From Bacillota bacterium (GTDB taxonomy: Bacteria; Bacillota; Clostridia; Christensenellales; Aristaeellaceae), in the NCBI GenBank assembly GCA_023396045.1, contig JAEWXD010000051.1, forward strand, positions 1 through 11,026: 11,026 bases of DNA. The letters run 5' to 3'. Position numbers and translations under genes: made by a program. Below, piece by piece: positions 1 through 7,491 of the stretch. Below the pieces are notes generated by a model that was not told the origin of the DNA, ran no database searches, and was given only the letters and a program-made list of their open reading frames with translations. Every line of letters begins with the position of its first letter. Position 1 is the stretch's first letter.

Positions 1-1056
1 GTCGTTATAGTCGGTTCTTGAACTAATACGGCAAGGAATAATTCTGAACGCATCACTTTTTACTTCGCCCTCTTTTACACGAAAACGCAATTGAAATATA
101 AAGGTGCTCATATCCTTTGGCTTACTATGGCCTGCAAAAGAACCGTTGCCTAAGCTATATACAATATATTTCCCTTTATATTCTTCAATAGGGTTAATTC
201 TATGGCTATGGTGGCCAAGTACTAAGTCTGCGCCGGCATCAATCGTGGCTTTACCTAATTCTTGTTGCCTGTCATTTGGCCAATAATCAAGCTCTTCGCC
301 CCAATGGTAGCTTACAATCACAATGTCATATTTTTCTTTAGCTGCGGCTATATCTCTTGGTACTTGCTCGTGCAATTTTGGGTAAAGGCCGTTAAAGGTT
401 TGGTAGGAAAGCATAGCAATATCTACCCCCTTTACAGAAAATAGCCCCAATTTCTTAGCGTTGGAATACACAATACCCGCTTGCTCTAAGGTTCTTGCAG
501 TTTCATCATAACCATCTTGACCATGATCCATTACATGGTTATTTTCTAAGGCTACGGCTTCAATAGAATTTGCAGGGAGCATTTCAACATATGCCGGTGG
601 TGCAGAAAAAAGAAATCTATGGTCACTCAAAGCTTTGTTATAAGGAGCAGTGGTAAGTGTACCTTCAAAGTTTACAAGGGTCATATCGTCTGCTTCAAAG
701 ATACTTTTTACATTACGAAAGGGGAAGGTAATATCGCCCCCTTGTTTTTTGAGTTCCTTATCAAAAATAGACATCTTACGATGGCGCACATCGCCACCGA
801 TGGTAACATCCCCAACGGCAGTAATGGTAATAACAGTAGAACCATCTGCTTCGGTAACTACTGCAGGTGCAGCTTCTGCATTCTTTTCTGTATTTTCTTG
901 TGATTGATTCACACCATCATCTAAAAATGTAACCGCTTCTGCTGGTGGTAACTCTTGGGCTTCGTTTTCCATAAAATCTTTCATAGAAAAATCTTCCTCA
1001 GCAAAAGCAATACTAAAGAACAGAAGCAATATAATAATTAGACTTAATTTTTTCAC
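1..1056 (-). CDS. CapA-family secreted metallophosphatase (PGA_cap domain), 3' end off window
   Basis: Partial gene: 352 codons are visible and the frame is still open at the left edge. The start is a GTG at 1056-1054, preceded by AGAAAGGA about 7 nt upstream. Residues 1-19 form a signal peptide (KK, then a Leu/Ile/Phe core, likely cut after AFA). An acidic, Ala/Pro-rich linker follows to about residue 75. The CapA-type calcineurin-like fold then begins: GDVTIGGD (82-89), NFEGTL (129-134), ENNHVMDHG (171-179), SYHWGEE (249-255), GHHSHR (281-286) and YSLGN (300-304). These Asp, Asn and His residues are the expected metal ligands. Family members act outside the membrane and are linked to poly-gamma-glutamate or other envelope polymers; the substrate here cannot be told. 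No capB/capC neighbours are seen, so a true capsule role is doubtful. The start shares one base with the aminotransferase stop (TAGTG), pointing to translational coupling. Confidence 0.88.
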   Translation of the reverse strand, partial: MKKLSLIIILLLFFSIAFAEEDFSMKDFMENEAQELPPAEAVTFLDDGVNQSQENTEKNAEAAPAVVTEADGSTVITITAVGDVTIGGDVRHRKMSIFDKELKKQGGDITFPFRNVKSIFEADDMTLVNFEGTLTTAPYNKALSDHRFLFSAPPAYVEMLPANSIEAVALENNHVMDHGQDGYDETARTLEQAGIVYSNAKKLGLFSVKGVDIAMLSYQTFNGLYPKLHEQVPRDIAAAKEKYDIVIVSYHWGEELDYWPNDRQQELGKATIDAGADLVLGHHSHRINPIEEYKGKYIVYSLGNGSFAGHSKPKDMSTFIFQLRFRVKEGEVKSDAFRIIPCRISSRTDYND

Positions 1057-2246
1057 TATAATTTCCTTTCTAAAGCACTTACAAATTCAGCCATACGCGC
1101 GAGTGCCTTATTAAGTTGTTCTAAGCCGGTTGCATAACTGCAACGAATAAAACCTTCCCCACTTTCGCCAAAGGCAGTGCCGGGTACACAAGCCACTTTA
1201 TGTTTTTGCAAAAGCTCCGTGCAGAATGTAAAACTATCCACACCCAAATGTGCAATGCTTGGAAAAATATAAAATGCACCCAAGGGTTCTATACAAGGCA
1301 ATCCCATTTTTTGAAAACCCTGTACCATAATGCGTCTACGATGGTTATAGCTTTCACGCATGGAGAGCACATCTGCATAATTTGTTTTTCTACCGATTTG
1401 CAAAGCGCTTTCTGCTGCAAATTGAGAAGGGGTGGGGGCGCACATGATAACATACTGATGAATTTTAAGCATGTTGCGTACCAATGCTTCAGGTGCACAA
1501 AGGTAACCTATGCGCCAACCTGTCATTGCAAAGGCCTTAGAAAAGCCATTGATGGTAATGGTACGCTCGTACAAATCTTTATGTGCAGCACAAGCCACAT
1601 GGGGTTTACCACTATAGTTCAGCTCTGCATAAATTTCATCGCTGATAATTAAAAAATCATGTGCAATGGCAAGTTGTGCAATTTTATCTAAGGTTTCTTG
1701 GCTAAGCACTGCGCCTGTGGGATTATTAGGGTAAGGTAAAATCAATGCTTTGGTGCGATTGGTAATTGCCTTTGCCAAATCCTCTGCTTGCAATAAAAAG
1801 CCGTTTTGCGCATGGGTTGGCACAGCCACAGCTTTGCCACCTACAATGGCTACATTGGGGCTATAGCTTACATAGCTGGGCTCGGGAATTAACACTTCAT
1901 CCCCATAATTAATAATAGCACGAAGTGCAAGGTCTATGGCTTCACTTGCGCCAATTGTTACAATGATTTCGCTTTCCGGTTTATATTGCAAAGCAAAACG
2001 TTCTTTTAAATAGTAGGCTATTTCTTTGCGTAAGCTAAATAAGCCTGCGTTGGAACTATATTGGGTTTTGCCTTGTACAAGGCTTGCAATGGCTTCTTCT
2101 CGCACTTCATACTGCGTTTTAAAATCTGGCTCACCAACACCCAAAGAAATCACGTCGGGTATGGTATTGGCAACATCAAAAAAACGGCGAATACCCGAAG
2201 GCGGAATAGCGTCTACAATGGGGTTTAGGTATTTTTGATAATCCAT
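1056..2246 (-). CDS. PLP-dependent class I/II aminotransferase (aspartate aminotransferase fold)
   Basis: Complete 396-residue fold-type I aminotransferase, the usual family length. Visible landmarks are ISLGVGEPDF (33-42), the aromatic that stacks on PLP near Y125, PNNPTG (173-178) with the cofactor-contacting Asn, SDEIYAE (202-208) with D203 for the pyridine nitrogen, NGFSKAFAMTGWR (233-245) with K237 as the Schiff-base lysine and R245 for the phosphate, and GFIRCS (365-370) with R368 for the substrate carboxylate. It moves an amino group between an amino acid and a 2-oxo acid in the cytoplasm. The motifs fit the Bacillota group holding PatA, YugH/AlaT and aromatic aminotransferases; the sequence alone does not fix the substrate. 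Its ATG shares one base with the stop of the Lrp-type gene (TAATG). That regulator-aminotransferase pairing resembles B. subtilis yugG-yugH (alaR-alaT), which makes alanine transamination a reasonable but unproven guess. Confidence 0.93.
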   Translation of the reverse strand: MDYQKYLNPIVDAIPPSGIRRFFDVANTIPDVISLGVGEPDFKTQYEVREEAIASLVQGKTQYSSNAGLFSLRKEIAYYLKERFALQYKPESEIIVTIGASEAIDLALRAIINYGDEVLIPEPSYVSYSPNVAIVGGKAVAVPTHAQNGFLLQAEDLAKAITNRTKALILPYPNNPTGAVLSQETLDKIAQLAIAHDFLIISDEIYAELNYSGKPHVACAAHKDLYERTITINGFSKAFAMTGWRIGYLCAPEALVRNMLKIHQYVIMCAPTPSQFAAESALQIGRKTNYADVLSMRESYNHRRRIMVQGFQKMGLPCIEPLGAFYIFPSIAHLGVDSFTFCTELLQKHKVACVPGTAFGESGEGFIRCSYATGLEQLNKALARMAEFVSALERKL

Positions 2247-2740
2247 TAAGGGCTAACCACCAATCTATCGTCTTCTTTATTGGGGTCCTCAAAAATAACA
2301 CCCTCAGACTTATAGCGTTTTAACACAAAGCTTGTGGCTGTACTAATCACAGATTCAAAGGTGCTTAATTTTTCACTTACAAACAGCGCTAAGCTCTTTA
2401 AGTCGCCGGCTTCTACCAAGAGCAGCAAATCATATTGGCCACTCATAAGGTAAAGACTTTTTACTTCTTCATACTGGCAAATGCGGGCTGCCATAGCATC
2501 AAAACCTTTTTCTTTGGTAGGGGTTACTTTTACCTCTATCATAGCTTCTACAAAGGATTTATCCGTTTTATCCCAATTGATAACAGGCATATAGCGTAAC
2601 AAAATGTTGGATTTTTCCAAATCGTCTATGGCTTGTGCAACTTGTTCTAAGCTTACACCGCACATAACGGCAAGTTGTTCTAAGGGTATTCTGCAATCTT
2701 TGCGCAAAATGGTAAGCAATTCTAATTGTAATGGGGTCAT
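2246..2740 (-). CDS. Lrp/AsnC-family transcriptional regulator
   Basis: Complete 164-residue protein of typical Lrp/AsnC length. Residues 1-50 form the winged helix-turn-helix (TPLQLELLTILRKD, then the LEQLAVMCGVSLEQVAQAI recognition region). Residues about 65-140 form the RAM ligand-binding domain, with LMSGQYDLLLLVEAGDL (98-114) in the strand-turn that carries the conserved G-x-Y-D motif. A short acidic tail (EDPNKEDD) ends the protein. Such proteins form dimers or octamers that bind an amino acid and control amino acid metabolism genes. The ATG at 2740 follows AGGAG by 5 nt, and that AGGAG overlaps the TAG stop of fhs. Lying directly before the aminotransferase gene, it most likely senses that enzyme's amino acid and controls this operon, but no operator is proven here. 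Confidence 0.92.
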   Translation of the reverse strand: MTPLQLELLTILRKDCRIPLEQLAVMCGVSLEQVAQAIDDLEKSNILLRYMPVINWDKTDKSFVEAMIEVKVTPTKEKGFDAMAARICQYEEVKSLYLMSGQYDLLLLVEAGDLKSLALFVSEKLSTFESVISTATSFVLKRYKSEGVIFEDPNKEDDRLVVSP

Positions 2741-2747
2741 AAATCTC

Positions 2748-4409
2748 CTAAAATAATCCGTCTATATTTCCACTTTCGTTGATATCAATGGCATTGGCGG
2801 CAGGCACTTTGGGTAAACCGGGCATGGCAATAATATCGCCACAACTCAATATAACAAAGCCTGCACCACTATTAAGCTCCGCGTTTTCTACATGAATTTG
2901 AAAGCCTACTGGTACATTGCCCAAGCTTTTATCATCACTAAAGGAATATTGGGTTTTGGCAACACAAATCGGTAAATTGCCATAACCTTCTTTTTCTAAA
3001 TTGGCGATAATTCTTTTTGCTTTTGGAGAAAAGACAACGCCATCTGCCCCATAGATTTTATGGGCTAATTTTTCTACTTTTTCTGCTATGCTATTCTGCA
3101 AATCATAGGCATAACAAGCTTGCGTATTATTATTTTCTATGCTATGCAAAACGGTTTCTGCCAATTCTTTTGCGCCGTCCCCGCCATGTGCATAGGCAGT
3201 ACTGAGCGCCACAGGAATTTGTGCAGCCTCTAAAGTATTTCTAAGCAAGGCAATTTCGGCAGGGGTGTCGCTCTCAAACTGATTGATGGCTACCACCATC
3301 GGAATTTGGTAAGTAGTGCGTAAACGTGTGGCATGAGCCAGCAGATTTTGCATACCTTCTTGTAGTGCAGGCAAATTTTCCACTTGTAATTCTTTTGCTT
3401 TGCCTTGGTATTTTAGAGCGCGAATGGTGGCTACCAGCACTACGGTATCTGGCCAAATATTTGCTTTACGGCATTTAATATCCAAAAACTTTTCTGCACC
3501 TAAGTCTGCTGCAAAGCCGGCTTCGGTTACAACATAGTCTGACAGCTGCATGGCTGTTTTGGTTGCCACAATACTATTGCAGCCATGGGCAATATTGGCA
3601 AACGGACCACCGTGCATAAAGCAAGGGGTACCTTCTATGGTTTGTACTAAATTGGGGTGAAAAGCATCTTTTAACAAAACGGTCAAAGCACCTTCTGCGT
3701 GTAGCATTTTAGCTGTTACTGCTTTGCCATCGTATGTTTTGGCCACTTGTAAATTGCCTAAATTTTGTTTTAATTCTGCAAGAGTGTTGGAAAGGCAAAA
3801 GGTAGCCATAATTTGACTGGCTGCGGTAATGACAAAGCTATCTTCCCTCGGCACACCGTTGGCAGTACCACCAAGGCCGGAAACAATGTTTCTAAGTTGC
3901 CTATCGTTACAATCCATACATCTATGCCATGTGATACGACGCGGATCAATTTGTAATACATTGCCCTGCTGTATATGATTATCTATCATGGCGGCAAGCA
4001 AGTTGTTGGCAGAGGTGATGGCATGTAAATCCCCTGTAAAATGAAGATTTATATTTTCCATTGGCAACACCTGGCTCATACCGCCACCGGTTGCACCGCC
4101 TTTAATGCCAAATACAGGGCCTTGTGAAGGTTCACGTAGGGCTAAACAAGCATTTTTGCCTATTTTGCGCATAGCATCGGCAAGGCCTACACTTACTGTG
4201 GTTTTACCTTCCCCAGCGGGAGTGGGGTGTACAGCAGTTACCAATATCAATTTGGCTTTTGGGGGTAAGTTTTTAAGGGCATTAACATCTACTTTGGCAA
4301 TGTATTTACCGTAATGATTTAATGCATCGTCTGGAATATGTAATTGTTTTGCAATTTGGCCTATGGGTTGTAGTTTTGCTTTTTGTGCAATTTGTAAATC
4401 GTAAGACAT
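2748..4409 (-). CDS. fhs: Formate-tetrahydrofolate ligase (10-formyl-THF synthetase)
   Basis: Complete 553-residue monofunctional enzyme, the standard bacterial length. It joins formate to tetrahydrofolate with ATP to give 10-formyl-THF, feeding purine and formyl-Met synthesis and, in acetogens, the methyl branch of the Wood-Ljungdahl pathway. The evidence is strong: the P-loop TPAGEGKTT (63-71), REPSQGPVFGIKGGATGGG (92-110), the NLHFTGDLHAI signature (121-131), IDPRRITWHR (154-163) and the C-terminal MPGLPKVPAA region. The start at 4409 is supported by GGGGAGGTG with a 7-nt gap. A minus-strand promoter lies just upstream, and the leader would be only about 20 nt. It is the first gene of the fhs-lrp-aminotransferase-capA operon and diverges from tyrS. 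It does not show that the organism is an acetogen, because many Clostridia keep fhs for one-carbon balance. Confidence 0.97.
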   Translation of the reverse strand: MSYDLQIAQKAKLQPIGQIAKQLHIPDDALNHYGKYIAKVDVNALKNLPPKAKLILVTAVHPTPAGEGKTTVSVGLADAMRKIGKNACLALREPSQGPVFGIKGGATGGGMSQVLPMENINLHFTGDLHAITSANNLLAAMIDNHIQQGNVLQIDPRRITWHRCMDCNDRQLRNIVSGLGGTANGVPREDSFVITAASQIMATFCLSNTLAELKQNLGNLQVAKTYDGKAVTAKMLHAEGALTVLLKDAFHPNLVQTIEGTPCFMHGGPFANIAHGCNSIVATKTAMQLSDYVVTEAGFAADLGAEKFLDIKCRKANIWPDTVVLVATIRALKYQGKAKELQVENLPALQEGMQNLLAHATRLRTTYQIPMVVAINQFESDTPAEIALLRNTLEAAQIPVALSTAYAHGGDGAKELAETVLHSIENNNTQACYAYDLQNSIAEKVEKLAHKIYGADGVVFSPKAKRIIANLEKEGYGNLPICVAKTQYSFSDDKSLGNVPVGFQIHVENAELNSGAGFVILSCGDIIAMPGLPKVPAANAIDINESGNIDGLF

Positions 4410-4434
4410 AGAAACACCTCCCCAGTATTTTTTT

Positions 4435-4464
4435 ATTATACCCCAGAAATTGCTTCAAATGCAA
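4435..4464 (-). promoter_or_regulatory. Sigma-A type promoter for the fhs operon
   Basis: Read on the minus strand, the -35 box is TTGCAT (4464-4459) and the -10 box is a perfect TATAAT (4440-4435), with an 18-bp spacer. Transcription would start near 4428, leaving a leader of about 20 nt before the fhs ATG that holds only the ribosome binding site. It is back to back with the tyrS promoter. The -10 match is strong and the -35 match moderate. Confidence 0.7.
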
Positions 4465-4475
4465 GTTGCCAAATC

Positions 4476-4504
4476 TTGACACCTTGCACAATTCATTTTA
4501 TAAT
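4476..4504 (+). promoter_or_regulatory. Consensus sigma-A promoter for the tyrS operon
   Basis: TTGACA (4476-4481) and TATAAT (4499-4504) both match the sigma-A consensus exactly and are separated by the ideal 17 bp. Transcription should start near 4511, just before the first paired bases of T-box stem I. Such a strong promoter fits a gene controlled afterwards by attenuation. Confidence 0.9.
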
Positions 4505-4510
4505 GGTTTT

Positions 4511-4744
4511 GTAATGAAAAGGATAGTAGCAATACACTTTGTGCAAAGAGAGCCCTTGGTTGCTGTAAAAGGGAGGCAAAATATTGTGAATACACCTTGG
4601 AGCACCAAACTGAAATCATAGTAGGGGCGGTCGGTGCGCCGATTATAGCGTGTAAAAGATTTGTAATTGTGTTGCAAATAAACGGAAGTGGTACCGTGGC
4701 AGTTGTCGCCTTCCTCCTTTGGGAGTGGGTGCTTTTTTTATTTT
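4511..4744 (+). ncRNA. Tyrosine T-box riboswitch leader
   Basis: The untranslated leader of tyrS carries the main parts of a T-box. Stem I base: AAGG (4519-4522) pairs with CCTT (4595-4598). The specifier loop has AGTA on the 5' side and GAA-TAC-ACC on the 3' side, so the specifier codon is UAC (Tyr) at 4591-4593. Above it CAATA (4530-4534) pairs with TATTG (4582-4586) and TTTG (4538-4541) with CAAA (4577-4580); the AGAGAG bulge and distal loop follow. A small TCGG/CCGA hairpin is at 4631-4642, and stem III is ATTTGTAA/TTGCAAAT (4659-4679). Antiterminator: helix A1 GGAAG (4684-4688)/CTTCC (4710-4714), bulge TGGTACC (4689-4695), helix A2 GTGGC/GTCGC (4696-4709). UGGU in the bulge fits the ACCA end of tRNA-Tyr. 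Uncharged tRNA-Tyr would stabilise the antiterminator and let transcription run into tyrS. Confidence 0.93.
4707..4744 (+). terminator. Regulated terminator of the T-box leader
   Basis: CTCC (4714-4717) pairs with GGAG (4722-4725) over a 4-nt loop. Weaker G-U and G-C pairs extend outward (4710-4712 with 4727-4729), followed by seven T (4733-4739) and a further TTTT. The 5' arm uses bases of the 3' strand of antiterminator helix A1, so the two folds exclude each other, as expected for a T-box. The pairing is imperfect, so the exact helix is uncertain. Confidence 0.7.
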
Positions 4745-4746
4745 AG

Positions 4747-4752
4747 AAAGGA
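4747..4752 (+). promoter_or_regulatory. Ribosome binding site that decides the tyrS start
   Basis: AAAGGA ends at 4752, directly touching the ATG at 4753 but 9 nt before the in-frame ATG at 4762. Only the second spacing is workable, so the start at 4762 is preferred. Confidence 0.7.
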
Positions 4753-4761
4753 ATGAATGAA

Positions 4762-5985
4762 ATGCACGTATTAGATGTATTAAAAGAACGTGGCTATATA
4801 GCCCAAACCGTATATGAGGAAGACTTATATAAGCTACTGGAAAACGAAAAAGTTACCTTTTACCTTGGTATAGACCCCACTGCAGACTCTATGCACATTG
4901 GGCACTTTTTACCTGTAATGATGATGGCCCACTTACAAAGAGCCGGCCACAGACCAATTGCCCTTTGTGGTGGCGGTACAGCCATGATTGGCGACCCCAG
5001 TGGTAAAACCGATATGCGCCAAATGTTAAGCAAAGAAACCATTGCCCACAATGTAGCCTGCATTAAAAAACAATTGGAACGCTTTATTGACTTCAGCGAT
5101 GGCAAAGCCATTATAGAAAACAATGCCAACTGGTTGTTAGATTTAAACTACATTGATTTGTTGCGTGATGTAGGTGCCAGTTTTTCTGTAAACCGTATGC
5201 TTACTGCAGAATGCTATAAGCGCAGAATGGAAAAGGGGCTTACCTTCCTTGAATTCAACTATATGATTATGCAAAGCTATGACTTTTTGCATTTGTTTAA
5301 AACCTATGATTGCAAATTGCAAATTGGCGGCGATGACCAATGGAGCAATATGCTTGCAGGCGCAGATTTGATTCGTCGTAAAGAGCAAAAGGATGCTTTT
5401 GCCATTACCAACAAACTGGTAATGACCCATGACGGCCAAAAAATGGGCAAAACGGTTTCTGGTGCACTATGGTTGGATGCAGAAAAAACCAGCCCATATG
5501 AATTCTACCAATACTGGCGCAATGTAGCTGATGCCGATGTAGAACGTTTCCTTGCCCTACTTACCTTTTTACCTATGGAAGAAGTGCGTAGGCTCGGTGC
5601 ATTAAAAGATGCTGAAATTAACCAAGCAAAGAAAGTATTGGCCTTTGAAATTACCAAAATTATTCACGGCGAAGAAGAAGCCAAAAAAGCTGCCGATGCA
5701 AGCGAAGCTTTGTTTGCAGGTGGTGCCAATAGTGCCAACATACCTGCCTGTGAAATTACAGCCGCAGAATTTGAAGAAGACAACCGTGTAGTAAACCTAT
5801 TGGTAATTTCTAAACTTTGCAAGAGCAAAGGCGAAGCAAGAAAGTTAATTGAAAGTGGCGCTGTGTCTATCAATGATGAAAAAGTAACACAGAGCGATGC
5901 ACGCATAGAAAAAGATGCCCTACAAGGCGAAGGTATTTTGCTGAAAAAAGGCAAAAAGAACTTTGTAAAAGTTAGCTTACAATGA
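4762..5985 (+). CDS. tyrS: Tyrosyl-tRNA synthetase
   Basis: Complete class Ic synthetase, 407 residues from the ATG at 4762 (410 if begun at 4753, where ribosome binding site spacing is impossible). It activates tyrosine with ATP and charges tRNA-Tyr in the cytoplasm. The Rossmann fold holds Y34 in YLGIDPTA, HIGH (45-48), GDPSGKTDMR (77-86), Y167/Q171/D174 in NYMIMQSYDF for tyrosine binding, and GGDDQWSN (189-196). The second signature is KMGKT (227-231), in place of KMSKS, as is usual for bacterial TyrRS. A C-terminal S4 RNA-binding domain spans about 340-405 (SKLCKSKGEARKLIESGAVSIN). It is first in the tyrS-yigZ-pyridoxamine kinase-glycosyltransferase operon under the tyrosine T-box, and its UAC specifier agrees with this identity. 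Its stop overlaps the next start (ATGA). Confidence 0.98.
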   Translation: MHVLDVLKERGYIAQTVYEEDLYKLLENEKVTFYLGIDPTADSMHIGHFLPVMMMAHLQRAGHRPIALCGGGTAMIGDPSGKTDMRQMLSKETIAHNVACIKKQLERFIDFSDGKAIIENNANWLLDLNYIDLLRDVGASFSVNRMLTAECYKRRMEKGLTFLEFNYMIMQSYDFLHLFKTYDCKLQIGGDDQWSNMLAGADLIRRKEQKDAFAITNKLVMTHDGQKMGKTVSGALWLDAEKTSPYEFYQYWRNVADADVERFLALLTFLPMEEVRRLGALKDAEINQAKKVLAFEITKIIHGEEEAKKAADASEALFAGGANSANIPACEITAAEFEEDNRVVNLLVISKLCKSKGEARKLIESGAVSINDEKVTQSDARIEKDALQGEGILLKKGKKNFVKVSLQ

Positions 5986-6641
5986 AAAGCAAATACTTTA
6001 CATTAAAAGAATCTGTCAATGATGAATTTATTGTGCAGAAAAGTAGATTTATAGGCTATGCTTCCCCTTGCCAAAACGAGGAGGAGGCAAAAGCCTTTAT
6101 TGCTCAAATAAAGAGCAAACATAAAGACGCCACCCATAACTGCTCTGCCTATATTATAGGCGAAAATGCTGAAATTATGCGTTATAGTGATGATGGAGAA
6201 CCCAGTGGCACAGCGGGTATACCCATGCTTGAAATGCTAAAACAAATGCAGTTGGTAAACTGTGTTGTAGTGGTTACGCGCTATTTTGGCGGCATATTGC
6301 TTGGTGCAGGCGGCTTAATTCGCGCCTACCGCAAGGGAGCCAACATTGCGGTAAAAGCCAGCCAAGTAGTGTGTATGGAATCTACTTTTACTTGTATTGT
6401 AAAAATAGACTATGCACTTTGGGCAAGGTTGGAAAAAAAGCTGGAGATCCTGCCTCTACTTTTAAGCCATATAGAATATAGCGATTGTGTGCGTTTGGAG
6501 TTGCATATAAAGCAAGAGGATTTAGAAGCAACCAAACAAAGTATATTGGATTTTTCGGAAGGCAAGGCAGATATAAGCCATGGCCCTGCCTTTTATTACC
6601 CATGGCCCAGTGAAAGCGAGTTTAATGATGAAGAACTGTAA
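5982..6641 (+). CDS. YigZ/IMPACT family protein (UPF0029)
   Basis: Complete 219-residue protein, normal length for bacterial YigZ. The N-terminal IMPACT domain (about 10-125) shows KSRFIGYA (20-27), the YSDDGEPSGTAGIPML block (68-83) and the family signature RYFGGILLGAGGLIRAY (100-116). The C-terminal ferredoxin-like half (about 135-205) is more variable, as in relatives. The family is related to eukaryotic IMPACT, which modulates Gcn2; the bacterial function is not settled, and a ribosome or RNA role is only suggested. The start at 5982 overlaps the tyrS stop by 4 nt (ATGA) without a clear ribosome binding site, so translation is probably coupled to tyrS. The last 17 nt overlap the kinase gene. 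Family assignment is firm, cellular role unknown. Confidence 0.93.
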   Translation: MKSKYFTLKESVNDEFIVQKSRFIGYASPCQNEEEAKAFIAQIKSKHKDATHNCSAYIIGENAEIMRYSDDGEPSGTAGIPMLEMLKQMQLVNCVVVVTRYFGGILLGAGGLIRAYRKGANIAVKASQVVCMESTFTCIVKIDYALWARLEKKLEILPLLLSHIEYSDCVRLELHIKQEDLEATKQSILDFSEGKADISHGPAFYYPWPSESEFNDEEL

Positions 6642-7491
6642 ACCTTTGGCAAAGGTGCTGAGCATACAAGATCTATGCTGCTTTGGCAAATGTTCACTCA
6701 CTTTGGCTTTGCCCATTATAAGTGCCTGTGGTGTGCAATGTTGCCCGCTACCTACTGCCCTGCTTTCTACCCACACGGGTGGTTTAGGGCAAGTGGTAAA
6801 GCTGAACAACAGCGAGCTTCTATTACCTATAGCCAAGCATTTACAGCAGGTTGCCCCTCGCTTTGATGCGATTTATACAGGCTATATGGCAAACCCTGCA
6901 CAAGCATTGCAATGTGCAAATATAATAGACCTGCTACAAGCAAAACAAGTGCTGGTAGACCCTGCCTTTGCAGATAACGGTAAACTGTATTCCGGCTTTG
7001 ATGAAACCATGGTAGCAGCCTTTATAGGCTTATTAAAAAAGGCAGATATTATTTGCCCAAATATTACCGAAGCTTTATTTTTATTAGGCAAAGATCCCAC
7101 ACAAACCCCCGCTACTTTGCAGGCATTGCAAAACATTGCCCAAAGCCTTGGTAGTTTAGGGCCAAGCACCATTATACTCACCGGCTGCTTATGTGAACTG
7201 GGATCTTGTGTGGTATTGTACCAAAAATCAAACGCACAATTTGAAATACTCCCCTATAAACCCATTGCGGGCAAATTTCATGGTACAGGCGATGGTTTTG
7301 CAGCCTGCCTTGTGGCATGTTTGTGTCGCGAAATTTCTTTACAAAAATCTGTACAAATGGCGATGGATTTTGTAACTCAAAGCATTGAGCGCAGTGTAGC
7401 TTTAGCCGAAGATACTCGATTTGGACTTGCAATAGAATATACATTACCATTGCTTATGCAAGCTGTGGAGGATGCATTATGCCAAAAATAA
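6625..7491 (+). CDS. Pyridoxamine/pyridoxal kinase, PfkB (ribokinase-like) family
   Basis: About 288 residues, close to the usual length for Bacillota pyridoxamine kinases. It phosphorylates the 5'-hydroxyl of B6 vitamers with ATP, feeding PLP salvage. Visible motifs are SIQDLCCFGKCSLTLALP (13-30), TALLSTHTGG (44-53), the pyridoxal-kinase block VDPAFADNGKLYSGF (111-125), CPNITEALFLLG (144-155) and HGTGDGFAACL (219-229) with D223 as the catalytic base and the anion hole around GTGD. An in-frame ATG exists at 6580, but the family N-terminus begins near the Met at 6625 or 6628. The start lies inside yigZ (17-nt overlap) with only a weak GCGAG ahead, so translation is likely coupled. Sixteen cysteines is a high number and fits an anaerobe. 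A hydroxymethylpyrimidine kinase (ThiD) is the main alternative, but the HTGG and VDP..ADNGKLY pattern favours B6. Confidence 0.9.
   Translation: MMKNCKPLAKVLSIQDLCCFGKCSLTLALPIISACGVQCCPLPTALLSTHTGGLGQVVKLNNSELLLPIAKHLQQVAPRFDAIYTGYMANPAQALQCANIIDLLQAKQVLVDPAFADNGKLYSGFDETMVAAFIGLLKKADIICPNITEALFLLGKDPTQTPATLQALQNIAQSLGSLGPSTIILTGCLCELGSCVVLYQKSNAQFEILPYKPIAGKFHGTGDGFAACLVACLCREISLQKSVQMAMDFVTQSIERSVALAEDTRFGLAIEYTLPLLMQAVEDALCQK

Noticed and set aside
1..1050. Several 60-94 codon plus-strand frames at the left end
   Set aside because: All are antisense to the CapA-family gene, whose GTG-started frame carries a signal peptide and all expected motifs.
1200..1652. 150-codon open frame on the plus strand
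   Set aside because: It lies entirely antisense to the aminotransferase gene, has no ribosome binding site or recognisable domain, and is a shadow of the real reading frame.
4410..4434. THF riboswitch upstream of fhs
   Set aside because: The -10 box is so near the start codon that the leader is about 20 nt, too short for a riboswitch fold.
4753..4761. ATG at 4753 as tyrS start
   Set aside because: It directly abuts the AAAGGA ribosome binding site (no spacer), whereas the in-frame ATG at 4762 has a 9-nt gap and gives the usual TyrRS N-terminus.
6580..6624. ATG at 6580 as start of the pyridoxamine kinase
   Set aside because: It would add 15 residues unlike the family N-terminus and increase the overlap with yigZ to 62 nt; the Met at 6625 or 6628 fits the family.
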